DNA of 13,168 bases from Pseudomonadota bacterium (GTDB lineage Bacteria > Pseudomonadota > Gammaproteobacteria > Burkholderiales > Thiobacillaceae), in NCBI GenBank assembly GCA_021791235.1, contig JAJYXA010000517.1, positions 1-13,168 of the forward strand. The letters are read 5' to 3'. This document shows, one piece after another, positions 1 to 6,814 of the stretch (positions are counted from its first letter, which is position 1; every line of letters starts with the position of its first letter). The position numbers were made by a program, and so were the translations under genes. The notes under the pieces were generated by a model. That model made no database searches, was not told where the DNA came from, and was given only the letters and a program-made list of their open reading frames with translations.

Positions 1-2
1 CG

Positions 3-1412
3 CTGCATCGCGCCGGCATCGAGGTGATCCTCGACGTCGTCTACAACCACACCGCCGAGGGCAACGAGCTCGGGCCGACGCTCGCGTTCCGCGGCCTCGA
101 CAACGCCGCCTATTACCGGCTGCGCGCCGACGATCCGAGCACCTACGAAGACTTCAGCGGCTGCGGCAACACGCTCGACATGCGCCAGCCGCGCGCCCTG
201 CAACTGGTCATGGACAGCCTGCGCTACTGGGTGCTGGACATGCACGTCGACGGTTTCCGCTTCGATCTCGCCGCGGCGCTGGGGCGCGAGGCGCGGGAGG
301 TCGATCGATTAAGCGCCTTCTTCGACATCATCCAGCAGGATCCGGTGCTGTCGCAGGTGAAGCTCATCGCCGAGCCGTGGGACCTGGGCGAGGGCGGCTA
401 CCAGGCCGGCAATTTCCCGCCGCTGTGGTCGGAATGGAACGGCCGCTATCGCGACGGCGTGCGCGACTACTGGCGCGGCGCAGAACACGCGCTACCGGAG
501 CTCACCCGCCGCCTGGCCGGCAGCGCCGATCTCTACCAGGGCAGCGGCCGGCGGCCGTGCGCCAGCGTCAACTTCGTCACCGCGCACGACGGCTTCACCC
601 TCGCCGACCTCGTCGCCTACAACGCCAAGCATAACGCGGCCAACGGCGAGGACAACCGCGACGGTGAGAACCACAACCGGTCGTGGAACAGCGGCGTCGA
701 GGGGCCGACCGCCGACCCGACGATCCGGACGCTGCGTGCGCGCCAGCAGCGCAACTTCCTGGCGACGCTGCTGCTTTCGCAGGGCGTGCCGATGCTGCTT
801 GGCGGCGACGAGTTCGGGCGCAGCCAAGGCGGCAACAACAACGCCTACTGCCAAGACAACGCGATCTCCTGGTTCGACTGGGAGCGGAGCGATGCCGAAC
901 TGCTCGCGTTCACCCGCGGCCTGATTCGGCTGCGCAAGCGGCATCGGGTGTTCCGCCGTCATCCGTGGTTCGTCGGGCACGCGCTGCGCGCGGTCGGCGC
1001 GAGCGACATCGGCTGGTTCACCCCGGCCGGACAGGAAATGACCGAGCAGGACTGGGGTACCGGTTGGGCCAAGGCACTCGCGGTGTTCCTCAACGGCGGT
1101 GCCATCCCCGGCGTGGACCGGCACGGCGAACCGGCCGTCGACGACAGTTTCTATCTCCTGCTCAACGCGCATGAGGCGGCAGTCAGCTTCACGCTCCCGC
1201 CGCCAGCATGGGGCAGACGCTGGCAGACCGAGCTCGACACCGCCGCGCCGCAGCGTGAAGCCGGGGACCGCGTGTTCGCCGCCGGCGAGAGCGTGACAGC
1301 CGAGGGCCGCAGCCTCGTACTGTTGCGGCGCGAAATCAGCTATGAAAGCAATTCCATCCCTGAATCCATAACTACGGACAGGACATGCCGCGTTGATCCA
1401 GCAAGTCATTAA
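3..1412 (+). CDS. glgX: Glycogen debranching enzyme GlgX, 3' part (5' end outside window)
   Basis: This GH13 isoamylase-type enzyme hydrolyses alpha-1,6 branches of glycogen or limit dextrins in the cytoplasm, feeding maltodextrin breakdown. The reading frame is open from the window edge, so no start codon is visible. The family is about 700 residues long; 469 are seen here, so roughly the first third is missing. GH13 region I ([12 protein letters not shown]) starts at about base 33. The catalytic nucleophile is Asp at 264-266 in GFRFDLA. The acid/base is Glu at 372-374 in LIAEPWD, and the third Asp is at 588-590 in [34 protein letters not shown] is also typical of GlgX. Homology appears to end near LVLLRREI (about base 1337). 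The last 24 residues look like read-through of formerly non-coding DNA. The stop lies 15 bp before lemA. The family call is secure; whether the partial gene is functional cannot be judged. Confidence 0.95.
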   Translation: MHRAGIEVILDVVYNHTAEGNELGPTLAFRGLDNAAYYRLRADDPSTYEDFSGCGNTLDMRQPRALQLVMDSLRYWVLDMHVDGFRFDLAAALGREAREVDRLSAFFDIIQQDPVLSQVKLIAEPWDLGEGGYQAGNFPPLWSEWNGRYRDGVRDYWRGAEHALPELTRRLAGSADLYQGSGRRPCASVNFVTAHDGFTLADLVAYNAKHNAANGEDNRDGENHNRSWNSGVEGPTADPTIRTLRARQQRNFLATLLLSQGVPMLLGGDEFGRSQGGNNNAYCQDNAISWFDWERSDAELLAFTRGLIRLRKRHRVFRRHPWFVGHALRAVGASDIGWFTPAGQEMTEQDWGTGWAKALAVFLNGGAIPGVDRHGEPAVDDSFYLLLNAHEAAVSFTLPPPAWGRRWQTELDTAAPQREAGDRVFAAGESVTAEGRSLVLLRREISYESNSIPESITTDRTCRVDPASH

Positions 1413-1427
1413 CTTCGGAGAAATAAA

Positions 1428-2060
1428 ATGCGTAAATTCTGGGCAATCCTGGCAGCGTTGGTTACGTTAAGCCTTACCGGATGCGGCTACAACACGTTGC
1501 AGCGCAACGATGAGCAGATTAAGGCGAGCTGGTCCGAGGTCGTGAACCAGTACCAGCGCCGTGCGGATTTGGTTCCCAACCTGGTGAATACGGTGAAGGG
1601 CTACGCCGCCCAGGAAAAGTCGGTGCTGCTGGGCGTCACCAACGCCCGCGCCAAAGTCGGCAGCATCCAGGCAACCCCGGAGCTCATCAACAACCCCGAG
1701 GCGTTTGCCAAATTCCAGGCCGCCCAGGGAGAGCTGTCGGGTGCCCTTTCGAGGCTGCTGGTGGTGTCCGAAAACTATCCACAGTTGAAGTCCGACGCCA
1801 ACTTCCGCGATCTGCAGGCACAGTTGGAAGGCACCGAAAACCGCATTACGGTTGCGCGCAACCGCTACATCAAGTCGGTGCAGGAGTTCAACGTGACGGT
1901 GCGCTCCTTCCCCTCCAATCTGACGGCAATGGCGTTCGGGTACAAAGCGAAGCCCAACTTCACGGTGGAAAACGAAAAGGAAATCGCCAGGCCTCCTACA
2001 GTGGATTTCGGCTCGGCGCCGGCCACGCCCCAAGGCGAGGCTCAGGGAGCCGCCAAGTGA
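1428..2060 (+). CDS. lemA: LemA family lipoprotein
   Basis: The product is 210 residues. It starts with a lipoprotein signal peptide: MRKF, a hydrophobic stretch, then lipobox LTGC with the lipidated Cys at residue 19. This predicts export and anchoring in the membrane. The mature part is the LemA domain, marked by ASWSEVVNQYQRRADLVPNLVNTVKGYA and ENYPQLKSDANFRDLQAQLEGTENRI, an antiparallel helical bundle. The biochemical role of the family is not firmly established; links to envelope stability have been proposed. The start is supported by GGAG at 1417-1420, 7 bases upstream. The stop codon shares one base with the start of the following TPM-domain gene, so translation is probably coupled. 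LemA followed by TPM-domain genes is a common bacterial arrangement. The C-terminal 30 residues are Pro/Ala-rich and probably disordered. The family call is firm and the function is open. Confidence 0.93.
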   Translation: MRKFWAILAALVTLSLTGCGYNTLQRNDEQIKASWSEVVNQYQRRADLVPNLVNTVKGYAAQEKSVLLGVTNARAKVGSIQATPELINNPEAFAKFQAAQGELSGALSRLLVVSENYPQLKSDANFRDLQAQLEGTENRITVARNRYIKSVQEFNVTVRSFPSNLTAMAFGYKAKPNFTVENEKEIARPPTVDFGSAPATPQGEAQGAAK

Positions 2061-2905
2061 TGATGAACACGGCAAGAGCGGCATTGCTTGCGTTCGCGCT
2101 TTGCCTGGCTTTCCCGGCCGCAGCGCAGGTCGCGGTCCCGCCTTTGAGCGGGCGCGTCACCGACCAGACCGCCACGCTCACCGCAGCGCAGCAGGCCAGC
2201 CTGGAGCAGACCTTGCAGGCGTTTGAAGCCAGGAAAGGCAGTCAGATCGCGATCCTGATCGTTCCCACCACCGCGCCGGAAGCGATCGAGCAATACGCCT
2301 TGCGCGTTGCGGAGCAATGGAAACTGGGCCGCAAGAAAATAGATGACGGTGCGATCCTTGTCGTCGCCAAGGACGACCGTGCGCTGCGCATCGAGGTGGG
2401 CTACGGCCTGGAAGGGGCGCTCAATGACGCCACCAGCAAGCGCATCATCAGCGAGATCATTACGCCGCGCTTCAAGCAAGGGGATTTCTATGGCGGCATT
2501 GCTACCGGGGTCGACCGGATCATCCGGGTTATCGACGGCGAGCCGTTGCCTCAACCCGAAGGAAGGCCACCCGGCAACACGGCAGATATTCAGCAGTATG
2601 TTCCCGTCATTTTCATTCTTGCGCTCGTGGTGGGCGGGGTGCTGCGCACCGTGCTGGGCAGATTCCCCGGCGCGCTCGCAACGGGCGGAGCCGTGGCGGT
2701 TGTCGCCTGGTTACTTGTCGGCGCGGTATCCATTGCGCTGGTCGCGGGCGTGATCGCGCTGTTTTTTACCTTGTTAGGGGGCGGTATGGGCGGGTACGGC
2801 ATCGGCGGCCGGCATGGGGGATTCGGTGGAGGGGGGTTTGGGGGCGGCGATTTTGGTGGAGGCGGCGGCGGTTTTGGCGGCGGCGGCGCGTCGGGAAGGT
2901 GGTAA
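2060..2905 (+). CDS. Secreted, membrane-anchored TPM-domain protein (YgcG-like) with Gly-rich tail
   Basis: The predicted protein has 281 residues. Residues 1-22 form a signal peptide with likely cleavage after AAA, before Q23. A TPM (TLP18.3/Psb32/MOLO-1) domain covers about residues 28-160, including GSQIAILIVPTTAP, DDGAILVVAKDDR and IEVGYGLEGALNDA. Two hydrophobic segments follow (about 181-200 and 207-238), then a nearly pure Gly/Phe tail. The topology puts the TPM domain in the periplasm. TPM domains have been linked to acid-phosphatase activity or photosystem repair in plants; their bacterial role is unclear. Start choice: GTG 2057, ATG 2060 and ATG 2063 are all in frame. I prefer ATG 2060 because it overlaps the lemA stop (TGATG) and lies 10 bases after AGGGAG (2044-2049). 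It probably acts with LemA and the next TPM protein. Confidence 0.9.
   Translation: MMNTARAALLAFALCLAFPAAAQVAVPPLSGRVTDQTATLTAAQQASLEQTLQAFEARKGSQIAILIVPTTAPEAIEQYALRVAEQWKLGRKKIDDGAILVVAKDDRALRIEVGYGLEGALNDATSKRIISEIITPRFKQGDFYGGIATGVDRIIRVIDGEPLPQPEGRPPGNTADIQQYVPVIFILALVVGGVLRTVLGRFPGALATGGAVAVVAWLLVGAVSIALVAGVIALFFTLLGGGMGGYGIGGRHGGFGGGGFGGGDFGGGGGGFGGGGASGRW
2777..2893 (+). repeat. Low-complexity glycine-rich coding stretch (Gly/Phe) in the TPM protein
   Basis: Residues 240 to about 278 of the upstream-starting TPM protein are almost all glycine, with regularly spaced Phe or Tyr and a terminal GRW. The DNA is a run of GGN codons. Such tails are usual in YgcG-type proteins. The DNA repetitiveness makes the stretch prone to slippage and to assembly or sequencing errors. 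Confidence 0.65.
2893..2899 (+). promoter_or_regulatory. Ribosome binding site that fixes the second TPM start
   Basis: GGGAAGG lies at the very end of the preceding TPM gene, 8 bases before ATG 2908. It favours that ATG over an in-frame GTG at 2899, which would lie inside this purine-rich site. Confidence 0.6.
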
Positions 2906-2907
2906 CG

Positions 2908-3405
2908 ATGAACATCAAACGCATAGCGAAGCATCTTCTGACGACCCACCGGCAAGTCAAGCGGGCTTTCCCCCACCAGGCCCTGATCGCGATCGAGCAC
3001 GCGATAAAAGCGAGCGAGAACGCACACGTCGGAGAAATCCGCTTCGCGGTGGAAGGCGCACTGGACGGCACGCCGCTCTTCAAGGGGCAATCTGCGCGCG
3101 AACGTGCGATCGACCTGTTTTCGCAACTGCGGGTGTGGGATACCGAACACAACAACGGCGTGCTGATTTACCTGTTGCTCGCCGACCGCGACGTCGAGAT
3201 TGTCGCCGATCGCGGGATTCACGCGAAGGTGGGCTCGCAGGAATGGGAAAAGGTATGCCGCAAGATGGAAACTGCCTTTAAACAGGCGGACTACGAAGGC
3301 GGCGTGGTTGGCGGCATTCAGGCGGTGACGCAGCATCTGGTGGAACATTTCCCCGCCTACGTTGCCGGCCGGAATGAATTGCCGGACAAACCGGTGGTGC
3401 TGTAG
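2908..3405 (+). CDS. Cytoplasmic TPM-domain protein
   Basis: This 165-residue protein is essentially a TPM domain: HVGEIRFAVEGALDG, then RERAIDLFSQLRVWDTEHNNGVLIYLLLADRDVEIVADRGIH, and GGVVGGIQAVTQHLVEHFP at the C-terminal part. It has no signal peptide or membrane segment. It should therefore be cytoplasmic, unlike the adjacent secreted TPM protein. An N-terminal basic helix (MNIKRIAKHLLTTHRQVKRA) could bind membrane surface or partners. It begins 2 bp after the preceding stop and is the third member of a lemA-TPM-TPM unit. After its stop come 88 bases without a gene, so this may be the unit's end, although no terminator hairpin is evident. The domain call is firm and the activity unknown. 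Confidence 0.9.
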   Translation: MNIKRIAKHLLTTHRQVKRAFPHQALIAIEHAIKASENAHVGEIRFAVEGALDGTPLFKGQSARERAIDLFSQLRVWDTEHNNGVLIYLLLADRDVEIVADRGIHAKVGSQEWEKVCRKMETAFKQADYEGGVVGGIQAVTQHLVEHFPAYVAGRNELPDKPVVL

Positions 3406-3428
3406 CTCAAATGACCTTGTCATGCCGT

Positions 3429-3445
3429 CGCATCGATACGCATCG
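3429..3445 (+). repeat. Short direct repeat in the 88-bp intergenic gap (possible operator)
   Basis: CGCATCG occurs at 3429-3435 and again at 3439-3445, a 10-base period or about one helical turn. It sits in the only real intergenic gap of the window (3406-3493), which is where a promoter for the DUF1622-cfa genes would lie. I could not identify convincing -35/-10 boxes or a terminator in the gap. The repeat is short and may be chance. Confidence 0.2.
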
Positions 3446-3493
3446 GACACCATGCTGGACAGCCGGGCAAGATGAATTCGATCGGGATGAGCC

Positions 3494-3847
3494 ATGCATG
3501 AACTGCTGGTCCAACGGGTGGGTGACGTCGTCCCCTGGATCGAGGCCGTGGGCATCGTCGTGGTGCTGTGGGGCGTTTTGGAGGCGTTCATGGGCCTGGC
3601 GCAGCGCGGCTGGTCGCTGGCGGCGCGGCGCACGATGAGCAAGGACCTCGGCGCTATCCGCCTCGCGATGGGCGAGAAGATGGTGCTCGGACTCGAATTC
3701 TTCCTGGCCGGCGACATCGTACAGACCATTGTCGTGCCGACCTGGAACTCGCTGGCGATCCTCGGCGGCATCGTGGTGATCCGCACGGTGATCGTCTATT
3801 TCATGAACCTGGAATTGAGCCGGGGAGCGAAACGGGACGGCGTATGA
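3494..3847 (+). CDS. DUF1622 family inner-membrane protein
   Basis: The product is 117 residues with three predicted membrane helices (about 15-37, 63-81, 86-105). The family hallmark is visible in the second half: GLEFFLAGDIVQTIVVPTW, followed by VVIRTVIVYFMNLEL. An acidic residue pattern (E68, D74) lies within the second hydrophobic helix. The N-terminal loop (residues 38-60) is basic and probably cytoplasmic. DUF1622 proteins are small, widespread bacterial membrane proteins without an established function. GGGATGA at 3484-3490 can serve as a ribosome binding site for the ATG. The gene ends in a 4-base ATGA overlap with the cyclopropane synthase gene. This indicates translational coupling and perhaps a shared job at the membrane. 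The family assignment is good and no function is claimed. Confidence 0.85.
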   Translation: MHELLVQRVGDVVPWIEAVGIVVVLWGVLEAFMGLAQRGWSLAARRTMSKDLGAIRLAMGEKMVLGLEFFLAGDIVQTIVVPTWNSLAILGGIVVIRTVIVYFMNLELSRGAKRDGV

Positions 3848-5202
3848 GACAGGGCAATCGTGTCATCCTGCCATTATCTGCCAATGCCGGCGCAGAACGC
3901 GCGGCGGGCATCGTGCAGCGCGTGTTCCGGGATTATCCCGGCAGCATGGCGGTGCGTTTGTGGGACGGCCAAATGCTTGCCTTCGGTGGTGGCGCGCCCG
4001 AATTCACCCTCGTCTTTCGCGAGTCCCGCCTCGTGCGTGAACTGATCCTGACCCGCGATCCGTTGCGTATGGCTGAAGCCTACTTCCTGGGGAAAGTGGA
4101 TGTGGAAGGGGATCTCTACGCCGCCCTGCAACTCAAGAATTACCTGCAATCCCTGCGCCTGTCCGCCGCCGAGAAGGCGGCCTTCCTTTCCGGAGCGCTT
4201 TTGTTAGGGAATTCTGCGGATGAAGACACAGGCAGGTTTTCGCCAGCCTGGCGCGCATCCTTGTTCGCCCGCTTGGCAGGCAAGCATTCCAGGGCGCGCG
4301 ACCGCCAGGCCGTCGCCTTCCACTACGACGTTTCCGACGACTTCTATCGGCTGTGGCTGGATGAGCGGATGGTCTATTCCTGCGCCTACTTCGAGCACGC
4401 GGACGACGGCCTGGACCAGGCGCAGCGGAACAAGCTCGACCACCTCTGTCGCAAGCTGCGACTCAGGCCCGGCGAACGCCTGCTCGACATCGGCTGCGGC
4501 TGGGGCGCGCTGATCCGCTGGGCGGCCGTGCATTACGGCGTATCGGCCCACGGCATCACCCTCAGCCGCAACCAGTATGAACATTGCCTGCGCCAGATCG
4601 CTGCAGAAGGATTGCAGGACCGGGTCAGTGTGGAACTCAGGGATTACCGGGACATGGCGGGTGATTCCGTATTCGACAAGATCGTCAGCGTCGGCATGTT
4701 CGAGCACGTTGGCATCGGGAATTTCCCCGTTTACTTCGGCACGGCCCGGCGCCTGCTGAAACCGGGCGGGCTGTTCCTGAACCACGGCATCACCCATGAC
4801 ACTGAAGGTTGGCGCAAAAGCATTTCGACGGCGTTCATCAACCGCTACGTCTTCCCTGACGGCGAACTAGACACGGTGAGCGACGTGCAACGCGCCATGG
4901 AACGGTCTGGCTTCGAGATCCTGGACGTGGAGGCATTGCGGCCCCATTACGCCATGACTTTGCGGCATTGGGTGCAGCGCCTGGAAGATGGCCGGGAAGA
5001 GGCTTTGCGGCATGTCTCCGAGCCGACCTACCGTATCTGGCGTCTTTATATGGCGGCCTGCGCTTTGTCATTCGAGGCGGGTGAAGCCGGTGTCTATCAG
5101 ATTCTGGCCGGACGACGAGTCAAGGGCCCGCATCCGGTTCCCCTGACGCGGCGGGATATTTATCGCTCGCGCACGGAGGGCAAGGGCCATGAAGCAGCGT
5201 AA
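3844..5202 (+). CDS. cfa: Cyclopropane-fatty-acyl-phospholipid synthase family methyltransferase
   Basis: This enzyme family transfers a methylene group from S-adenosylmethionine to cis double bonds of phospholipid acyl chains at the inner membrane. That lowers membrane permeability under acid, solvent or stationary-phase stress. The product is 452 residues. The N-terminal ~150 residues form the family's helical N-domain. The SAM-binding motif is LDIGCGWGA (214-222). Residues matching the bicarbonate-binding set of known cyclopropane synthases are all present: C180 (YSCAYF), E287 (MFEHVG), H314 and I316 (NHGIT), and Y369 (HYAMTLRHW). The open frame extends upstream to 3568, but ATG 3844 is chosen because it forms the ATGA overlap with DUF1622 and the upstream part only shadows that gene. 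Its 3' end overlaps the next gene by 14 bases. A related activity (unsaturated-lipid methyltransferase) cannot be excluded. Confidence 0.92.
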   Translation: MRQGNRVILPLSANAGAERAAGIVQRVFRDYPGSMAVRLWDGQMLAFGGGAPEFTLVFRESRLVRELILTRDPLRMAEAYFLGKVDVEGDLYAALQLKNYLQSLRLSAAEKAAFLSGALLLGNSADEDTGRFSPAWRASLFARLAGKHSRARDRQAVAFHYDVSDDFYRLWLDERMVYSCAYFEHADDGLDQAQRNKLDHLCRKLRLRPGERLLDIGCGWGALIRWAAVHYGVSAHGITLSRNQYEHCLRQIAAEGLQDRVSVELRDYRDMAGDSVFDKIVSVGMFEHVGIGNFPVYFGTARRLLKPGGLFLNHGITHDTEGWRKSISTAFINRYVFPDGELDTVSDVQRAMERSGFEILDVEALRPHYAMTLRHWVQRLEDGREEALRHVSEPTYRIWRLYMAACALSFEAGEAGVYQILAGRRVKGPHPVPLTRRDIYRSRTEGKGHEAA

Positions 5203-5677
5203 CGGGATCACGTCGGACAGACAGTCCGTAGGCCGGACGAGGCGGCCGCTCGCAGGCTGGGGGAGGGCAGCGGGCCTCGCGCTCGTCGTCGCCAGTATTC
5301 CGCTCGCTCCACCCGCGTGGCCGCAAGCGGTCGACCACAAGCCGAGAATGCCATCGCACAGCACCATGGAGCACGAAATGAACCGCCTCCGCGCGGATAT
5401 CGCTGCCCTGCGCGAGGCGATGAATCGCGTTCGCGGGCTTTGTCGCCGTGAGCGGCAAGCAGCCCTCAAAGTGCACCTGGAGCGCGTGCGCGACGACATG
5501 GATCGGGTGCTCGCAATGGAAGAACGGATGCAGGAAGACCTCGCCCGCGGCCGGATGGTGAGCGACAGCGACCTGCGGCACCGGATCCGGCTTCTCGGCG
5601 AGCAGGTGCGCAAGCTGATCGAAATGAACACGCTGGCGCTCGAAGAAGTCGAGCGGCCCGACTGCCGCAAGCCATGA
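5189..5677 (+). CDS. Hypothetical exported coiled-coil protein
   Basis: I do not recognise this family. The protein has 162 residues. A basic N-terminus (residues 1-26) precedes one hydrophobic stretch (about 27-43) and PPAWPQA, which resembles a signal peptide with cleavage near A47 or an N-terminal anchor. The remainder is charged and strongly helical: about 60-120 (MEHEMNRLRADIAALREAMNRV onward) and 125-155 look like a coiled-coil hairpin. There are two cysteines, C85 and C159. The start is backed by GGAGGG at 5175-5180, 8 bases upstream, within the cfa 3' end, giving a 14-base overlap. The next gene, a HlyD-like fusion protein, starts 34 bases downstream. It may be a periplasmic accessory of either the lipid enzyme or the exporter; nothing in the sequence decides this. 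Confidence 0.75.
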   Translation: MKQRNGITSDRQSVGRTRRPLAGWGRAAGLALVVASIPLAPPAWPQAVDHKPRMPSHSTMEHEMNRLRADIAALREAMNRVRGLCRRERQAALKVHLERVRDDMDRVLAMEERMQEDLARGRMVSDSDLRHRIRLLGEQVRKLIEMNTLALEEVERPDCRKP

Positions 5678-5711
5678 ATACGGTTATGCGCACTCGCATC
5701 GGAGAACCAGC

Positions 5712-6812
5712 ATGAAGATCAAGACACGTGTGATCGGAGCGGCGCTGCTTCTAGCCCTGGCCCTGGCCGGGACGGGATGGTTTCTGCGTCCCTGGTTGTT
5801 TCCGCCGGACCTGCCGGAGGGCATCCTGGAAGGCTATGGCCGCATCGAGGGAACCGAAGTGACCGTCAGCAGCAAGGTCACGGGCCGCATCCTGAAGCTG
5901 CCGTTCTCGGAGGGCGACCGCGTGGGCAGGGGTGAGCTGGTGGCGCAACTGTCCGCAGACGAGATCACGGAGCGCCTGGCGCAGGCGGGCTCACGCGCGG
6001 CCTCCGCCGAGGCCCAGGCAAGGATGCGCGATGAGGAGGCCGGGGCGCAGCTTGTCGAAGCCAATGCCCGCCTGCGGGCCACGGAAGAACGGATCAGACA
6101 GAGCCTTGCCCGCGTCGAAGTGCTGGCGCATCACGCCGAGAAAATGCGCCTCGACTATCGGCGCGACCAGGAGTTGTTCGCCAAGGGCTTCATTTCCCCG
6201 CGGCAGGCCAGCCTGTCGGAAAATGCGCTCAAGCTGGCGGAGGGCGAACTGCAAGAGGCACGCGCGGGCCTGGCCGCATCCCGCGCCGAAATGGACAGCG
6301 TCCGCGCTGTTCGCGACGGCATCGCGCGGAAGACGCCGGCCCTGCTCAAGTCTGCCCGCGAGGAGGCCGCGGCGGCCACGGCAGCAAAGGACGAAATCAG
6401 GATACTGCTGGCCGACACCCGCATCACCTCCCCCTTGTCCGGGACCGTGGTCACCAAGGCCGCCGAGCCCGGCGAACTGGTGTTTCCGGGAGCCCCGCTG
6501 GTGGTGCTGGCGGACCTCGACCGCCCCTACCTGCGCGTCTACCTGCCCGAGCGCGACATCGGCAAGGTGAAGCTGGGCGAACCGGCGCGGGTCTATGTGG
6601 ACTCCTTTCCCGGGCGGCCGTTCGAGGCGGTGGTGACCGAGGTGGCGAAGAAGGCGGAATTCACGCCCAAGGACGTGCACATGCCAGACGAGCGGGTGAC
6701 GCTGGTGTACAGCGTCAAGCTGGAGATCAGGAACCCGCAGGGGCTGCTGAAACCGGGCATGCCGGCCAGCGCGCGGATCCGCTGGAAGCCCGGCGTGGCC
6801 TGGGAAAAATAG
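5712..6812 (+). CDS. HlyD/RND-type membrane fusion (periplasmic adaptor) protein of ABC exporter
   Basis: The protein has 366 residues. It links the inner-membrane exporter encoded next to an outer-membrane channel, probably a TolC-like protein not found in this window. The N-terminal hydrophobic segment (about 7-29) is a membrane anchor or signal. A first lipoyl half lies at about 48-80 (VTVSSKVTGRILKLPFSEGD). A long helical hairpin runs from about 82 to 235, rich in Ala, Glu and Arg. The second lipoyl half is about 237-268 (ITSPLSGTVVTKAAEPGELV), followed by the beta-barrel domain (YLRVYLPERDIGKVKLGEPARVYVD). Organisation and length match YbhG-like adaptors. GGAG at 5701-5704 lies 7 bases before the ATG. 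The stop is 2 bases before the ATPase gene. YbhG is the closest named relative I would propose, but I give no symbol because substrate and orthology are unproven. Confidence 0.92.
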   Translation: MKIKTRVIGAALLLALALAGTGWFLRPWLFPPDLPEGILEGYGRIEGTEVTVSSKVTGRILKLPFSEGDRVGRGELVAQLSADEITERLAQAGSRAASAEAQARMRDEEAGAQLVEANARLRATEERIRQSLARVEVLAHHAEKMRLDYRRDQELFAKGFISPRQASLSENALKLAEGELQEARAGLAASRAEMDSVRAVRDGIARKTPALLKSAREEAAAATAAKDEIRILLADTRITSPLSGTVVTKAAEPGELVFPGAPLVVLADLDRPYLRVYLPERDIGKVKLGEPARVYVDSFPGRPFEAVVTEVAKKAEFTPKDVHMPDERVTLVYSVKLEIRNPQGLLKPGMPASARIRWKPGVAWEK

Positions 6813-6814
6813 CC

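Noticed and set aside
492..1409. 305-codon open frame on the minus strand
   Set aside because: It mirrors the glgX coding frame with no recognisable domain; glgX motifs prove the other strand.
1323..1427. Possible promoter upstream of lemA
   Set aside because: The region is relatively AT-rich and has TTGATC at 1393-1398, but I could not find a -35/-10 pair with a 16-18 base spacer.
3568..3843. Upstream extension of the cfa frame
   Set aside because: It only shadows DUF1622 in another frame and reads as Arg/Gly/His-rich non-protein-like sequence. ATG 3844 with the ATGA overlap is the natural start.
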